NCBI GenBank assembly: GCA_018396755.1
Contig: JAGTQM010000003.1
Span: 78,919 to 142,918 of the forward strand
DNA: 64,000 bases
Source of the DNA: Candidatus Bathyarchaeota archaeon
Lineage (GTDB): Archaea; Thermoproteota; CALKCG01; B24
Reading direction: 5' to 3'
Shown here: positions 39,045-48,992 of the stretch, in pieces
Layout of the letters: each line of letters begins with the position of its first letter
How positions within the stretch are numbered: position 1 is the first letter of the stretch
Program-made: the position numbers and the translations under genes
Notes under the pieces: model-generated
What the model saw: only the letters and a program-made list of their open reading frames with translations
Database searches by the model: none
What the model was told of the DNA's origin: nothing

Positions 39045-41303
39045 TCACTCATACTTTCTCTTGAATGAAAGACGGAGGGTTTTCACAACTTCTCCAATTA
39101 AATATATCGCGGTAGCAGTTAAGCTGAAAACGAGTGTGGCTAGGGATATGGCATAAGGTATTGGATCAGGTTCATACGTTATCGTTATCACACCATTCAT
39201 AGTCGGCAATAGTATCTCCATGAACGGGACTCTAACTCCGAGAATCTTTGATAGGTTTGGAGGATAGTACGGGATTACTGTAGTGGGTCTTCCATTTACT
39301 TTTACATTGAGCTCAGGATAGTAAACCATTCTAATCCTAACTCTATCGTCAATTTTAGCTCCTCTAAACTCTAAAATCACGCTGTCTACATTGTAATTTA
39401 AAATCCGTATGGTTGCTGTTGAATTTTCAATTGAAACTATGGGATTAAAAGTCTTCATTCTAAAGACCTCAAATAAGCCGTTTGAGAAAACCATCACGTA
39501 CCCATTTTGCTTGAGAGAGTTTTTAATTGAAGGATTTATGACGGCTATGTATGTTACACCCAGCTCCCTGGTTAATACATCCAACTTCCCCAGATCATTA
39601 GCTAATCTATTAGCATCCATCGATAGAATACGGCCCCCCTCAGTATTCGCTATGGGATCTGTTATATACCTAGTTCCATATATTCCACCTATTGTCGGAG
39701 TATTCGACATTAAAGAGGTCAGATAAACGTAGTGACTGGGGGGATTAACAACGCCTAGAGTGTCTTGAACTAGAATGTACGTGTTTGATTTACCTGAATC
39801 CTGAATCCACTCTATTAACTCGTCTACTCTGGCTGGTAGAGAGTAGTCTACGCTTAGGGGGAATACTATGCGGCGGTTTAGTGGGTAGAGTATATCCGTA
39901 GTCTCCAACTGAGAGCCTAAAGATATGAATATGAGCGTTAGCGTTAAAATTGAGCGTAGTATAACACTAGTAGGTTTAATAGTGTTCTTCCTACCAAAGT
40001 TCTTCAAGATGTATATGGTTCTGGAGAAGCCTACACTTGCCAACACTATTAACATATATCTTGCAAGAGCTACACATTTACCAAAAGCCAGCTCCTCATA
40101 GAAAGGTATAACTCTCGTTAAATCCACCCATCCTATTCTAAAGCTTTCATATCCTGCACCTATCCATAAGAGCAATATGGATGAAATCAATGGATGGTAG
40201 CAGTCATCCTTGTAAACGATGTAACTTGCCAGTAGGAATGGTGTGGCTAAAATGAGGATTGATGGATTAACCGATACTAATGAGGCGGTAAAAATGGAAA
40301 AACCCAGTAGAAGAAAAACAACCCCTAACTTCTCTCTTAAACCCATTTTTACGCTTCTAGTCCAAATCCATACTCTAAGAGGAATGGCTAGTAATGCTAA
40401 AGATATCATAAGCCAAGTATATGGTTTAAAAGTCTCCACGATATCTATAAGAGCCCATTTTCCAACATCCCATTTAATGTTCCAAACAAGGTTATGATAC
40501 GTTTTATTGTATTTCAACATTGGGATAAGCCAGAATGCTGAGGATGCTACGGTAAAACAGACTATTAAACCATAGTCTAAAAAGGTTCTCCAGAGAATTC
40601 TAGCGTTTAAGCTTAAAATCCTCATAGCCATTAAAACGGCTATGGAGATAGCTAGAGAGAAGAAAACCATTGGGTGAGTTACCATGGCGGATGCTGAAAG
40701 AAACGCTGCCCATGTGCAGACAGTAAACCACTTCAACCCTAAATCTAAATCCACAGTACGGATCATTAGAGCTAAAGCCGAGAATGAGAGAATTATTCCC
40801 ATGCTCTGCCCCCACATACCTACTTCGTAAATCTGTCTAAGCCCAGCATCAAGCCAAGCGCTCTCTCCCGGGAAAACTGTTACCGCAAGTAGTGCCGCTA
40901 CCACGGCTCCAATTCTATCGGCTGTTAAAGTTCTAACATAAGCATAGATTGTTAGAGCATACGATGCATAGACTACGTTCAGCGCAAGCTTATAAATCGT
41001 GTAAAAGTCCATAAAGTTTAGAAGACCGTAGGCTAGAAGCGCTACGTAACTGTGAGGCCCGCAGTAGTAGAACTGGTTAAGAGGCCAACCGTACTGGTTT
41101 AAAGGATCCCAGCCTAGAAGCCTACCTTTTGGTAGTAGGTATTTTAAGGTGAGCCATGCTTGATTTATATAGTTTGGATGATCCCACCCTATCAGTATAC
41201 CAGGTCTGTAGAATGTTTTAATCGATAAAGTAGCATACGCCACTATGGCTGCTAACGATAGATAGTCCCAGTTTTTCCTCAGATAGTCGCTGAAACTACT
41301 CAT
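39045..41303 (-). CDS. Large multi-spanning membrane protein (GT-C/YfhO-like)
   Basis: ~12+ hydrophobic segments, WDHPNYINQAWL luminal loop, beta-rich C-terminal region. Confidence 0.65.
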   Translation of the reverse strand: MSSFSDYLRKNWDYLSLAAIVAYATLSIKTFYRPGILIGWDHPNYINQAWLTLKYLLPKGRLLGWDPLNQYGWPLNQFYYCGPHSYVALLAYGLLNFMDFYTIYKLALNVVYASYALTIYAYVRTLTADRIGAVVAALLAVTVFPGESAWLDAGLRQIYEVGMWGQSMGIILSFSALALMIRTVDLDLGLKWFTVCTWAAFLSASAMVTHPMVFFSLAISIAVLMAMRILSLNARILWRTFLDYGLIVCFTVASSAFWLIPMLKYNKTYHNLVWNIKWDVGKWALIDIVETFKPYTWLMISLALLAIPLRVWIWTRSVKMGLREKLGVVFLLLGFSIFTASLVSVNPSILILATPFLLASYIVYKDDCYHPLISSILLLWIGAGYESFRIGWVDLTRVIPFYEELAFGKCVALARYMLIVLASVGFSRTIYILKNFGRKNTIKPTSVILRSILTLTLIFISLGSQLETTDILYPLNRRIVFPLSVDYSLPARVDELIEWIQDSGKSNTYILVQDTLGVVNPPSHYVYLTSLMSNTPTIGGIYGTRYITDPIANTEGGRILSMDANRLANDLGKLDVLTRELGVTYIAVINPSIKNSLKQNGYVMVFSNGLFEVFRMKTFNPIVSIENSTATIRILNYNVDSVILEFRGAKIDDRVRIRMVYYPELNVKVNGRPTTVIPYYPPNLSKILGVRVPFMEILLPTMNGVITITYEPDPIPYAISLATLVFSLTATAIYLIGEVVKTLRLSFKRKYE

Positions 41304-41337
41304 TCAGGATTTCTCAAGCTGAAGAACCTTATTAAGA

Positions 41338-42243
41338 CTACAATAGATATAGGAAAACCACTACTAGAATAAGCCATACAGTGAATGCCGAGGTGAATTT
41401 CCAATACCTGAATAACATGCTGGGGTTACTGGCTACCGCTACGTCTCTCCAGACGATATTGGTATAGAATGCTACGAGATATATGGCGAAGGGTATGGTT
41501 AAAATGAGCCTAACTCCATGGACATGTAAACTGTAAACAATGTAAACTATAACCGTTAAAAGTGATGCTGCTAACAGTTCACGTTTGATTTGAATCTTCC
41601 TATAATATTTAAGAGCTGTTCTATGGGTTTCCGCTCCACCTCCCAGCTCAAGAAGCTCTCCTACACGTTTTCCGAAGGATAATAACAGGGCTAGTGAAAA
41701 TATGCCTACTACAAGCCAAGGCGATGCTGGAACTGAAATAGCGTAAGCTCCTACAACAGCTCTTATAACGTAATTTAGAGACAAGGCGGTCACGTCAATA
41801 AGTGCGTAGCTTTTCAGAAGAAAACTGTAGAGTTGTGTATTTAAAAATAGTAGAATCATCAGCAGTAATACGTTTAAGCTAACATGGTAGGCTATGGAGA
41901 AGCCGGCGAACGCTGTTAAAATGCTTAATATTGTTGCCTCTCTTATTGAGATCAAATTTGAAGGTAGAGGGCGGAGACGTTTACTCGGATGCCTCCTATC
42001 TCTCTCTAAATCTCGGATATCATTAATGATGTAGTTAGCTCCTGATACTAAACAGGCTGATGTGAAAGTAGTCAGTAAGATAGGCCAAATGCTTATTTTG
42101 AATAGTGAAAGTGAGAAAATCGCTGGTACAATTACGAGGAGGTTCTTATACCACTGATGCGGTCGAATCATTTTGATGAATGCTCTAACTATTCTAAAAC
42201 ACCTGTTTTTACTCATGGTTGCCATCTCTAGTATGGATTCCAC
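41338..42243 (-). CDS. UbiA prenyltransferase family, decaprenyl-phosphate phosphoribosyltransferase-like
   Basis: MIRPHQWYKNLLVIVPAIFS; GANYIINDIRDLERDRRHPSKRLRPLPS. Confidence 0.88.
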   Translation of the reverse strand: MESILEMATMSKNRCFRIVRAFIKMIRPHQWYKNLLVIVPAIFSLSLFKISIWPILLTTFTSACLVSGANYIINDIRDLERDRRHPSKRLRPLPSNLISIREATILSILTAFAGFSIAYHVSLNVLLLMILLFLNTQLYSFLLKSYALIDVTALSLNYVIRAVVGAYAISVPASPWLVVGIFSLALLLSFGKRVGELLELGGGAETHRTALKYYRKIQIKRELLAASLLTVIVYIVYSLHVHGVRLILTIPFAIYLVAFYTNIVWRDVAVASNPSMLFRYWKFTSAFTVWLILVVVFLYLL

Positions 42244-43406
42244 TCTTTGAGTTGGGCATCCCTAGGGTATTCTCCGTAGGGATATTTAAGCCATAGCCTT
42301 CCCCAGTCGGTTTTGAGGAATCTATTTACACGTATACGGCCAATTATAGGATACCATATGCGATCGTGGTATATGTTTGATGCTAGAATCGCCAGTTTAA
42401 ACATCGACGTGTGGAATAATACTCTATCTATTACAGGTTTTCCTCTTAAAAGCTGGTCGAAAAACACTACGGGGCTTCGCTTAACTTTAAACTTGAAGTT
42501 GATTTTTCCCAGGTCTAAGCCGCCTACTACATCTATTTGATCGAGGTCGGCGCATCCGAGTCCTTTTTCATGGGCGATGCGGAGGTATTTTATATCCATA
42601 GGGTTGAACCCCATTATTCTAGCCGCTACGGAATCTACAGCCACTTGATCCGTTCCAGCTATCAGAATGTTTCCCTCTCTGGGAATCATAGTTCTAGGTC
42701 CAGCTCCATCACCCATCACAGTCCCATCGACTACTGCAAATACCCCGGGATGGATTTCTCTCTGTATTTGAAGAAGATCAACTAAAACCTCGTGTATTTT
42801 TCTATGGGCGTGATGTCGATACTTTGGAATAAGTCCTCCAAAAGAGTTTTTAACAGCACATGTAATCGTAGCGTGACCATGGGTTTTCAAAGTAGCTAAG
42901 TGTATGATTCCTCTTCCTACGAATAAGCTCGGTATTGGAATTTTCGACCCGAATAGCTCATCTAAGGCTAATAGTTCAGACTTAGGTTCATACTCTATCC
43001 ACTCGACGTTAGGTAGTGGAATGAATTTAACGGCGTATTTTTCAAATATTGGTAGCCATTTATTTGAATACGCCCCTCTCCAAGGATGGGTTACCACCGT
43101 TTGATTTTCAACTGGAAATACTCTAAATCCATCTTCAACTAAAACCTTTAAAACACCTTCAAGCTGCCATACAGGTGTTGAACACGCTGGGAAGAAGAGA
43201 GACCATGAAAGATTAAGCTTCAAAATAACGTCTTTCACGTTAGGAAAACATTTACCATAATCGGCCAGCCGCATTAACTGCTCATAGTCTCCGATAACGG
43301 TTTCCGAAGAGGTGTGGAGGATGACAACTCTAGATGTTTTCAATTCAAAACTACATTTAGAATACTTAGGCATAATTATTTCCCCAACCCTTCTAGGTTT
43401 TTCCAT
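42228..43406 (-). CDS. DUF362 domain protein
   Basis: VILKLNLSW...; HLATLKTHGHATITCAVKNSFGGLIPKYRHHAH; VVDGTVMGDGAGPRT; AGTDQVAVDSVAARIMGF. Confidence 0.85.
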   Translation of the reverse strand: MEKPRRVGEIIMPKYSKCSFELKTSRVVILHTSSETVIGDYEQLMRLADYGKCFPNVKDVILKLNLSWSLFFPACSTPVWQLEGVLKVLVEDGFRVFPVENQTVVTHPWRGAYSNKWLPIFEKYAVKFIPLPNVEWIEYEPKSELLALDELFGSKIPIPSLFVGRGIIHLATLKTHGHATITCAVKNSFGGLIPKYRHHAHRKIHEVLVDLLQIQREIHPGVFAVVDGTVMGDGAGPRTMIPREGNILIAGTDQVAVDSVAARIMGFNPMDIKYLRIAHEKGLGCADLDQIDVVGGLDLGKINFKFKVKRSPVVFFDQLLRGKPVIDRVLFHTSMFKLAILASNIYHDRIWYPIIGRIRVNRFLKTDWGRLWLKYPYGEYPRDAQLKEWNPY

Positions 43407-43556
43407 GCCTCTCTATGGAAAATTTCCATAAAGTTTCTATTGACCAACTGTTTTCCAGCGATGTTCCAATCTATGGTTTTCCAAGGCTTAGCGTAACATT
43501 ATGGCATTTAGCAATTCATAAGTAGTTCCTCTTACATTCTATTCGTAGGTGTCTCT

Positions 43557-44552
43557 TTGGCCGAAGTCTTCTATGATAAAGACGCAGAACTATCTGTTTT
43601 AAACGGCTTAACCGTTGGTATTCTCGGATATGGTAATCAGGGTCGAGCTTGGGCTTTAAATATGCGAGACAGCGGCGTTAAAGTCTTGATCGGTAATATT
43701 CAAGATGAATACTGGTTTAAAGCTGAAGAAGATGGCTTTAAAGTCCTACCGCTTGACCAAGCTTCTGCAAACTCAGATATCATATGCCTACTATTGCCTG
43801 ATGAGTTGCAATCCATCGTATATGGAGAATACGTAGAAGCGAATTTAGCTGAGGGTAAAATGCTCGTTTTTGCACATGGCTTTTCAATAAGATATGGGCT
43901 TATAAAGCCTCCAACATCCGTAGACGTAGCATTAGCAGCGCCTAGAATGATAGGTTCAGGCGTTAGAAGATTGTACACGCTGGGCTCTGGAGCTCCGGCT
44001 TTACTGGCTGTTGGGCAGGATTACAGCGGTATGGCTTGGAGAAAGTTGCTGGCTTTAGCTAAAGCCTTAGGTTTCACCCGTGTAGGAGCACTTAAATCCA
44101 GTTTTAAAGAGGAGACGGAGCTTGATCTTTTCACAGAGCAGGCTGTAATGCCTATAATACTCTCGGCTTTCATGAAAGCCTATGAGATACTTTCTGAAGC
44201 TGGCTACAGTCCAGAAGCAATCATACTTGAGCTTCTGGCGTCTGGAGAACTTATAGAGGTTTTCAGACAGGTATGTAAGCTTGGTCTTATGGGGCAGCTT
44301 CCTCTACATTCGAGGACAAGCCAGTACGGTCAATTATCCAGAATACAGAGATTTACAGGCATCGTAGAGAAACCTATGCGGTTAAGCCTCGAAGAGATAA
44401 AGTCTGGACGTTTTTCAACAGAACTCATACTGGAGCAGAAAAGTGGATATATTAATTTCCGTAAACTCATGGAGGAGGCTATCAACCATCCACTATGTCA
44501 TGCTGAAAATGCTGTCAAAAGCAAGGTTAAAATACCATATGAAGTCCTATAA
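43557..44552 (+). CDS. Ketol-acid reductoisomerase-like protein, divergent
   Basis: GILGYGNQGRAWALNMRDSGVKVLIG; FAHGFSIRYGLIKPP; SFKEETELDLFTEQAV. Confidence 0.8.
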   Translation: MAEVFYDKDAELSVLNGLTVGILGYGNQGRAWALNMRDSGVKVLIGNIQDEYWFKAEEDGFKVLPLDQASANSDIICLLLPDELQSIVYGEYVEANLAEGKMLVFAHGFSIRYGLIKPPTSVDVALAAPRMIGSGVRRLYTLGSGAPALLAVGQDYSGMAWRKLLALAKALGFTRVGALKSSFKEETELDLFTEQAVMPIILSAFMKAYEILSEAGYSPEAIILELLASGELIEVFRQVCKLGLMGQLPLHSRTSQYGQLSRIQRFTGIVEKPMRLSLEEIKSGRFSTELILEQKSGYINFRKLMEEAINHPLCHAENAVKSKVKIPYEVL

Positions 44553-44661
44553 GGTTAAAATCTATTTGCTCTTATTCATTTTCACAATATTAACTTAATA
44601 ATACACGTCGATTAAACTAATGAACCCTTTAAAATGTTGGGTAAATACTCTTTTACGGTTT

Positions 44662-45150
44662 TCAGCGTAATTTAATGAGTATTAGTATGCTGATTATAAC
44701 CAGGATGATAGATACCATAACCGCCATTATTTGACTTAATCTTAGAAGTCTAATTAGGTAAATTGGAATCGTACTGATGCTCACTAGATTGCTTGTGATC
44801 AAAGCGGCGGTTATAGTTAGAGTAAGCCCCATAAACCCGGCAACCAATGCTATTATGCCAAGTATGGCAACCAAGTTTTTAGAGCTATCGCTAGAAGTAA
44901 TGGGTGGAGGCTGTGAACCACTGGTAGAAGTAGGGGTTAAGCTAGCTGCTGTAGGCTCTTCAGGGATTATTAATGCTGCAATTATATATAGTATAATTCC
45001 AAAACCCCATACTAGGGAGATTGCAACCCATATGAGTCTCACTACGACGGGGTCTATGTTTAAGTATTCACCCAACCCTCCGCATACACCTGCTAAAACA
45101 CGGTTCTTCCTAGATCTATACAATCTTTTAACTGGTGTAGACTGTTCCAC
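44662..45150 (-). CDS. PspC domain membrane protein
   Basis: KRLYRSRKNRVLAGVCGGLGEYLNIDPVVVRLIWV. Confidence 0.92.
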   Translation of the reverse strand: MEQSTPVKRLYRSRKNRVLAGVCGGLGEYLNIDPVVVRLIWVAISLVWGFGIILYIIAALIIPEEPTAASLTPTSTSGSQPPPITSSDSSKNLVAILGIIALVAGFMGLTLTITAALITSNLVSISTIPIYLIRLLRLSQIMAVMVSIILVIISILILIKLR

Positions 45151-45231
45151 ATTTTATTCAATGTTCAATACGTAGATTTAAAACTATTCATGTACAATAT
45201 GTCCTAGTGATACTGTTAAGATGGGTGGTTA

Positions 45232-46806
45232 ATGTTGGAAATAGTGCATAAATGGGGTGTTTTTGAAGCTGAATTTAAAAGTAGCGTTAATTATACCGAT
45301 CCGCTTAGAGATGTAAATCTAAACTGCATCTTCAGATCGCCAAGCGGTAGGGAGATTATGGTTGAAGGTTTCTGGGATGACTGTTCTACTTGGCGTGTCC
45401 GATTCATGCCGGATGAGCTAGGCAGTTGGACTTATAGAACTCTCTGCTCCAATAGGGATGATGGAGGGCTTCATAATCAGACTGGTGTTTTCGAATCCAT
45501 ATCCTATGAAGGTGAAAACCCCATCTATATCCATGGTGCTTTAAAGCTATCGGATAACCGTAGATATTTGATTCATGCCGATGGCAGTCCATTCTTCTGG
45601 CTTGCCGACACTGCGTGGAATGGCATAATCAGATCAACTGTCGCCGAATGGTCTAAATATCTCAAAGTTAGGAGAGAACAGGGTTTTACGGCTGTTCAGT
45701 TTGTAATGACGCATTGGCGTGGAGGACCATACGATGTTGAACGTGAAACTGCTTACGAGGGTAAGGAGAAGATCGTCAAGTTGAATGTTGAATTTTTTAA
45801 ACGTATTGACGTTAAATTCTCCATGGTTAATGAGTACGGTTTAATAGCTGCCCCTGTACTGCTGTGGGCTATTAAAGACGATATAAGTCCAGGAGCTAAC
45901 CTCACAGATGAGGATGCTCTTTTATTAACGCGTTATCTAGTAGCTAGATATGGAGCCTACATCTTAGTGTGGATACTTGCTGGAGACGGCGACTATAAAG
46001 GTGAAAAAGCTGAGCGTTGGAAACGTATTGGGAGAGCAGTCTTCCAAGGTAAGCCTAGACAACCGGTAACCATACATCCTGCTGGTAGACATTGGCTTCT
46101 ACCTGAATTTCTACGCGAAGAATGGCTAGACGTAATAGGATATCAAAGTGGGCATGGAGTCTGCGAAGACGACTTGAAATGGCTCTGCTTCGGTCCACCG
46201 AGTAGAGACTGGCGTTTAGAACCGGCAAGACCATTTATAAACCTCGAGCCGAATTATGAAGGCCACTTGGCATACAGGGTATTTAAGCCTATAACTGCAC
46301 ATATGGTTCGTAGAGCCGCATATTGGAGTCTTCTAGTGGCTCCGCCAGCAGGGGTATCCTATGGAACCAACGGAGTCTGGTATTGGAATAGAAAACCCGA
46401 GATTCCAGTCAACCACCCCCACATCGGCGTAGCTAAACCTTGGAGAGAAGCCGTTAGACTTCCAGGTGCTTGGCACATGGGTCGACTCGGGAGAATATTT
46501 TCGAAAATACCTTGGTGGTCTCTTCACCCAGACTCTGAAATAGTCGTAGAACAGCCCGGTCTTGAAAACGTAGAACTGTTCGTAGCTGTCTGTCGAAGTG
46601 AGAATGGTGAAATCGCCGTAATATACACACCTGAAATGCAGAATCTGAATTTAAACCTCAACAGCATCAAGAAGCCGTTTGAAGCGATATGGGTAAACCC
46701 ACGAAAAGAAGAAGAGGTGAAAATAGGCGTATTCACGGAGAACGATCTAAACCTAAAACCTCCAGAACCAGGCGACTGGCTACTAATACTGAGAACCGTG
46801 AGTTAA
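45232..46806 (+). CDS. DUF5060/DUF4038 glycoside hydrolase-like protein (apiosidase/GH140-type)
   Basis: DRRYLIHADGSPFFWLADTAWNGIIRSTVAEWSKYLKVRREQGFTAVQF-type DUF4038 pattern. Confidence 0.82.
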   Translation: MLEIVHKWGVFEAEFKSSVNYTDPLRDVNLNCIFRSPSGREIMVEGFWDDCSTWRVRFMPDELGSWTYRTLCSNRDDGGLHNQTGVFESISYEGENPIYIHGALKLSDNRRYLIHADGSPFFWLADTAWNGIIRSTVAEWSKYLKVRREQGFTAVQFVMTHWRGGPYDVERETAYEGKEKIVKLNVEFFKRIDVKFSMVNEYGLIAAPVLLWAIKDDISPGANLTDEDALLLTRYLVARYGAYILVWILAGDGDYKGEKAERWKRIGRAVFQGKPRQPVTIHPAGRHWLLPEFLREEWLDVIGYQSGHGVCEDDLKWLCFGPPSRDWRLEPARPFINLEPNYEGHLAYRVFKPITAHMVRRAAYWSLLVAPPAGVSYGTNGVWYWNRKPEIPVNHPHIGVAKPWREAVRLPGAWHMGRLGRIFSKIPWWSLHPDSEIVVEQPGLENVELFVAVCRSENGEIAVIYTPEMQNLNLNLNSIKKPFEAIWVNPRKEEEVKIGVFTENDLNLKPPEPGDWLLILRTVS

Positions 46807-46895
46807 ACATCTTTTAAACCAAGCAAGTGTAGAATTTTCCACGTAGTCAAGAAAGTAAACTTTATTAAACCAGAGAATTTAAGCTAACCTCAGGT

Positions 46896-46970
46896 AGCGG
46901 GGTGGGGTAGCCAGGTTAACCCGCCGGGCTCATAACCCGGAGATCGGTCGTTCAAATCGACCCCCCGCTA
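46896..46970 (+). tRNA. tRNA-iMet (CAT), initiator-like
   Basis: AGCGGGG...CCCCGCT acceptor, CGGGCTCATAACCCG anticodon arm with GGG:CCC pairs, TCGGTCGTTCAAATCGACC T arm. Confidence 0.93.
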
Positions 46971-47098
46971 CTATTTACAATTTTTTAACATTTTTAAATT
47001 AAGTTATTTTTATCGTTGAATGGATGATTTTTTTAAACTTCTACATATTGCCATTTTTCAAGAGAAACATTTTTATCATTGAAAATGCACGTTTAATT

Positions 47099-47773
47099 GT
47101 GGAATTGAGTCAGGTTAAAGTAGGCATTAAAGGTTTAGATAATCTCTTGCAAGGTGGCTTCATAAGTGGGTCTACTGTTATTCTTTCTGGTCCTGTTGGT
47201 ACTTTAAAATCCCATATTGGTTTCCAGTTCATTTATAGAGGTTTAGAGAATGGTGAGAAGTGTTTCTGTTTGAGTACGAATCAAGACCTAGAGATTTTAA
47301 GTCTTCAGCTTAAGCTCAACTACGACTGGGATTTAAAACGGTATGTTAACACTGGAATGCTTGACTTCTTCTACTATTCACCAGCTGGCGTTCAAACGTA
47401 TGAACTTACAGAACTCGCCAGAGCAGACGTTATTACAGAGGTTATCTATAGGGTGAGTAGCAACGTCAGCCGAGTACTTATCAATACGTTGTCTCAACTG
47501 TTCACGATAGTAAGTGATGAGCATCTCGTGTTGAACTTAATCTACAGGTTGAAAACGCAAACTAGGAAGATTGGAGCGATAGCGCTTTTCGTAGTTGATA
47601 GCGGGGTTCAGAGTAAGAGTGTTGAAGAAAACGTGAAATCTATGGTCGATTACGTCTTAGAAACTAGGGAGCATGAAGATGTTGTAGAGATTAGATTAGC
47701 TAAATCGTTGACAAAACACGACTTAAAATGGCATAAAGTCTACTTGTTAAACAATGGTGTACACGTCGAATAA
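47099..47773 (+). CDS. KaiC/RadA-like P-loop ATPase
   Basis: VKVGIKGLDNLLQGGFISGSTVILSGPVGTLKSHIGFQFIYRGLENGEKCFCLST; in-frame GTG at 47099 likelier start than 47024. Confidence 0.82.
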   Translation: MELSQVKVGIKGLDNLLQGGFISGSTVILSGPVGTLKSHIGFQFIYRGLENGEKCFCLSTNQDLEILSLQLKLNYDWDLKRYVNTGMLDFFYYSPAGVQTYELTELARADVITEVIYRVSSNVSRVLINTLSQLFTIVSDEHLVLNLIYRLKTQTRKIGAIALFVVDSGVQSKSVEENVKSMVDYVLETREHEDVVEIRLAKSLTKHDLKWHKVYLLNNGVHVE

Positions 47774-47896
47774 TCCACCAGCTTTTTGTATGGATATTTA
47801 ACCTCCTGAGTTCCCGCTTTTAAAGCCCGGAGATGTTTTAGAAAAGGTTTAGAAGTCTTTTTCAACCTACCCTCCCCCCTAGGTCTCAATTTTTCC

Positions 47897-48013
47897 CCAT
47901 AGTTTTCTATGGAATTTTTCCATAGCTCCCTCTGTAGAATCCATTGTTTTTTAATCCAGACAATGGGTTTTTCTACAAGTGGACGACTTGTAGAAATATC
48001 TACATTCCATAGA
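47897..48013. repeat. Cluster of overlapping inverted repeats
   Basis: CCATAG/CTATGG; CTATGGAA-TTT-TTCCATAG; CCATTG/CAATGG; TTTCTACAAGT-GGAC-ACTTGTAGAAA; extra TTCCATAG copy. Confidence 0.75.
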
Positions 48014-48329
48014 GTTTCACTGCGAATTCGCCGGTTCCCATCTTTTCATAAGCGTATAGAGCTGGTTAATCTCTTTCAACGGTATTTGAAAGGCCTAACC
48101 TAGGGCTAAACGGATCCTTTCGGAAACTCTTTAGAGAGTCATACCATTAGCATAGTCCTTCAGTCGGCTTCAACCCCATCAAAGTTAACTAATGGAGAAA
48201 TATGGTAAAAGGGGCTCTTAAGAGGATAACGTTCAAGCTTGAGGTTTGGAAAGATAGAGTGGATTTTCCTCTCTGATTCTTCAGGAGGAATTCGAAGGAT
48301 GATGTAACTGCTACCTAAGATAATAACCT

Positions 48330-48810
48330 TCTGAATGACCTTTCTCATCCCTCACGTTCTTGTATCCTATTGGAGCCTTAACAGGCCACCCCCAAACTTT
48401 TCCATCATACCTTTCAAAACTTCCTCAGCTAAGTTTCTTGAATAGAACTGAGCCATCGCAACAAGAGCGTTCTTAATAAACTCTCCAGAAGGATTTTCAT
48501 CGATGTTTTCTGTAACTGATAGAAGTCTAACGCCTTCCTTTTTCAGAATGACCTTGTAGGCGTAAAAGTCGATGTCGTTTCTGGAGAACCTATCAATTTT
48601 ATGAACAATAACAGCATCAATTGTCTTATCCTTTTGGACCTCTTAACCATTTCTCGGAAGGCTGGCTCCCCCCATCAATATACTCCTCTAAAATCCTAAA
48701 ACCATGAGAATTGGCATATTCTCTGATTGCTTTCAATTGGCTGGAATTGATAGACCTTTCTCAGCCTGCTCTTTAGTTGAAACTCTAGCATAAGCCAAAG
48801 CATTCTTCAT
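48330..48810 (-). pseudogene. Serine recombinase/resolvase pseudogene
   Basis: MKNALAYARVSTKEQAEKGLSIPA then frameshifts; DKTIDAVIVHKIDRFSRNDIDFYAYKVILKKEGVRLLSVTENIDENPSGEFIKNALVAMAQFYSRNLAEEV. Confidence 0.92.
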
Positions 48811-48828
48811 AAAAGTTTGAAATTTAGA

Positions 48829-48992
48829 TTATTGCCCGAAATCCTTTAAAATTTTATCAAAGAGAGGTTCTAGATTAGGTATTCCCTCATTCACGGTCTT
48901 CCAAACTCTTTTTAAATCAACTCCAAAATATTCGTAGCATCTTCCATAGCTTCAATAATATCCTCTATGTAATCTAAAAATTCCCTTTTCAT
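48829..48992 (-). pseudogene. HepT/DUF86 (HEPN) toxin, internally deleted
   Basis: MKREFLDYIEDIIEAMEDA...YEYFGVDLKRVWKTVNEGIPNLEPLFDKIL across a frameshift. Confidence 0.8.
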
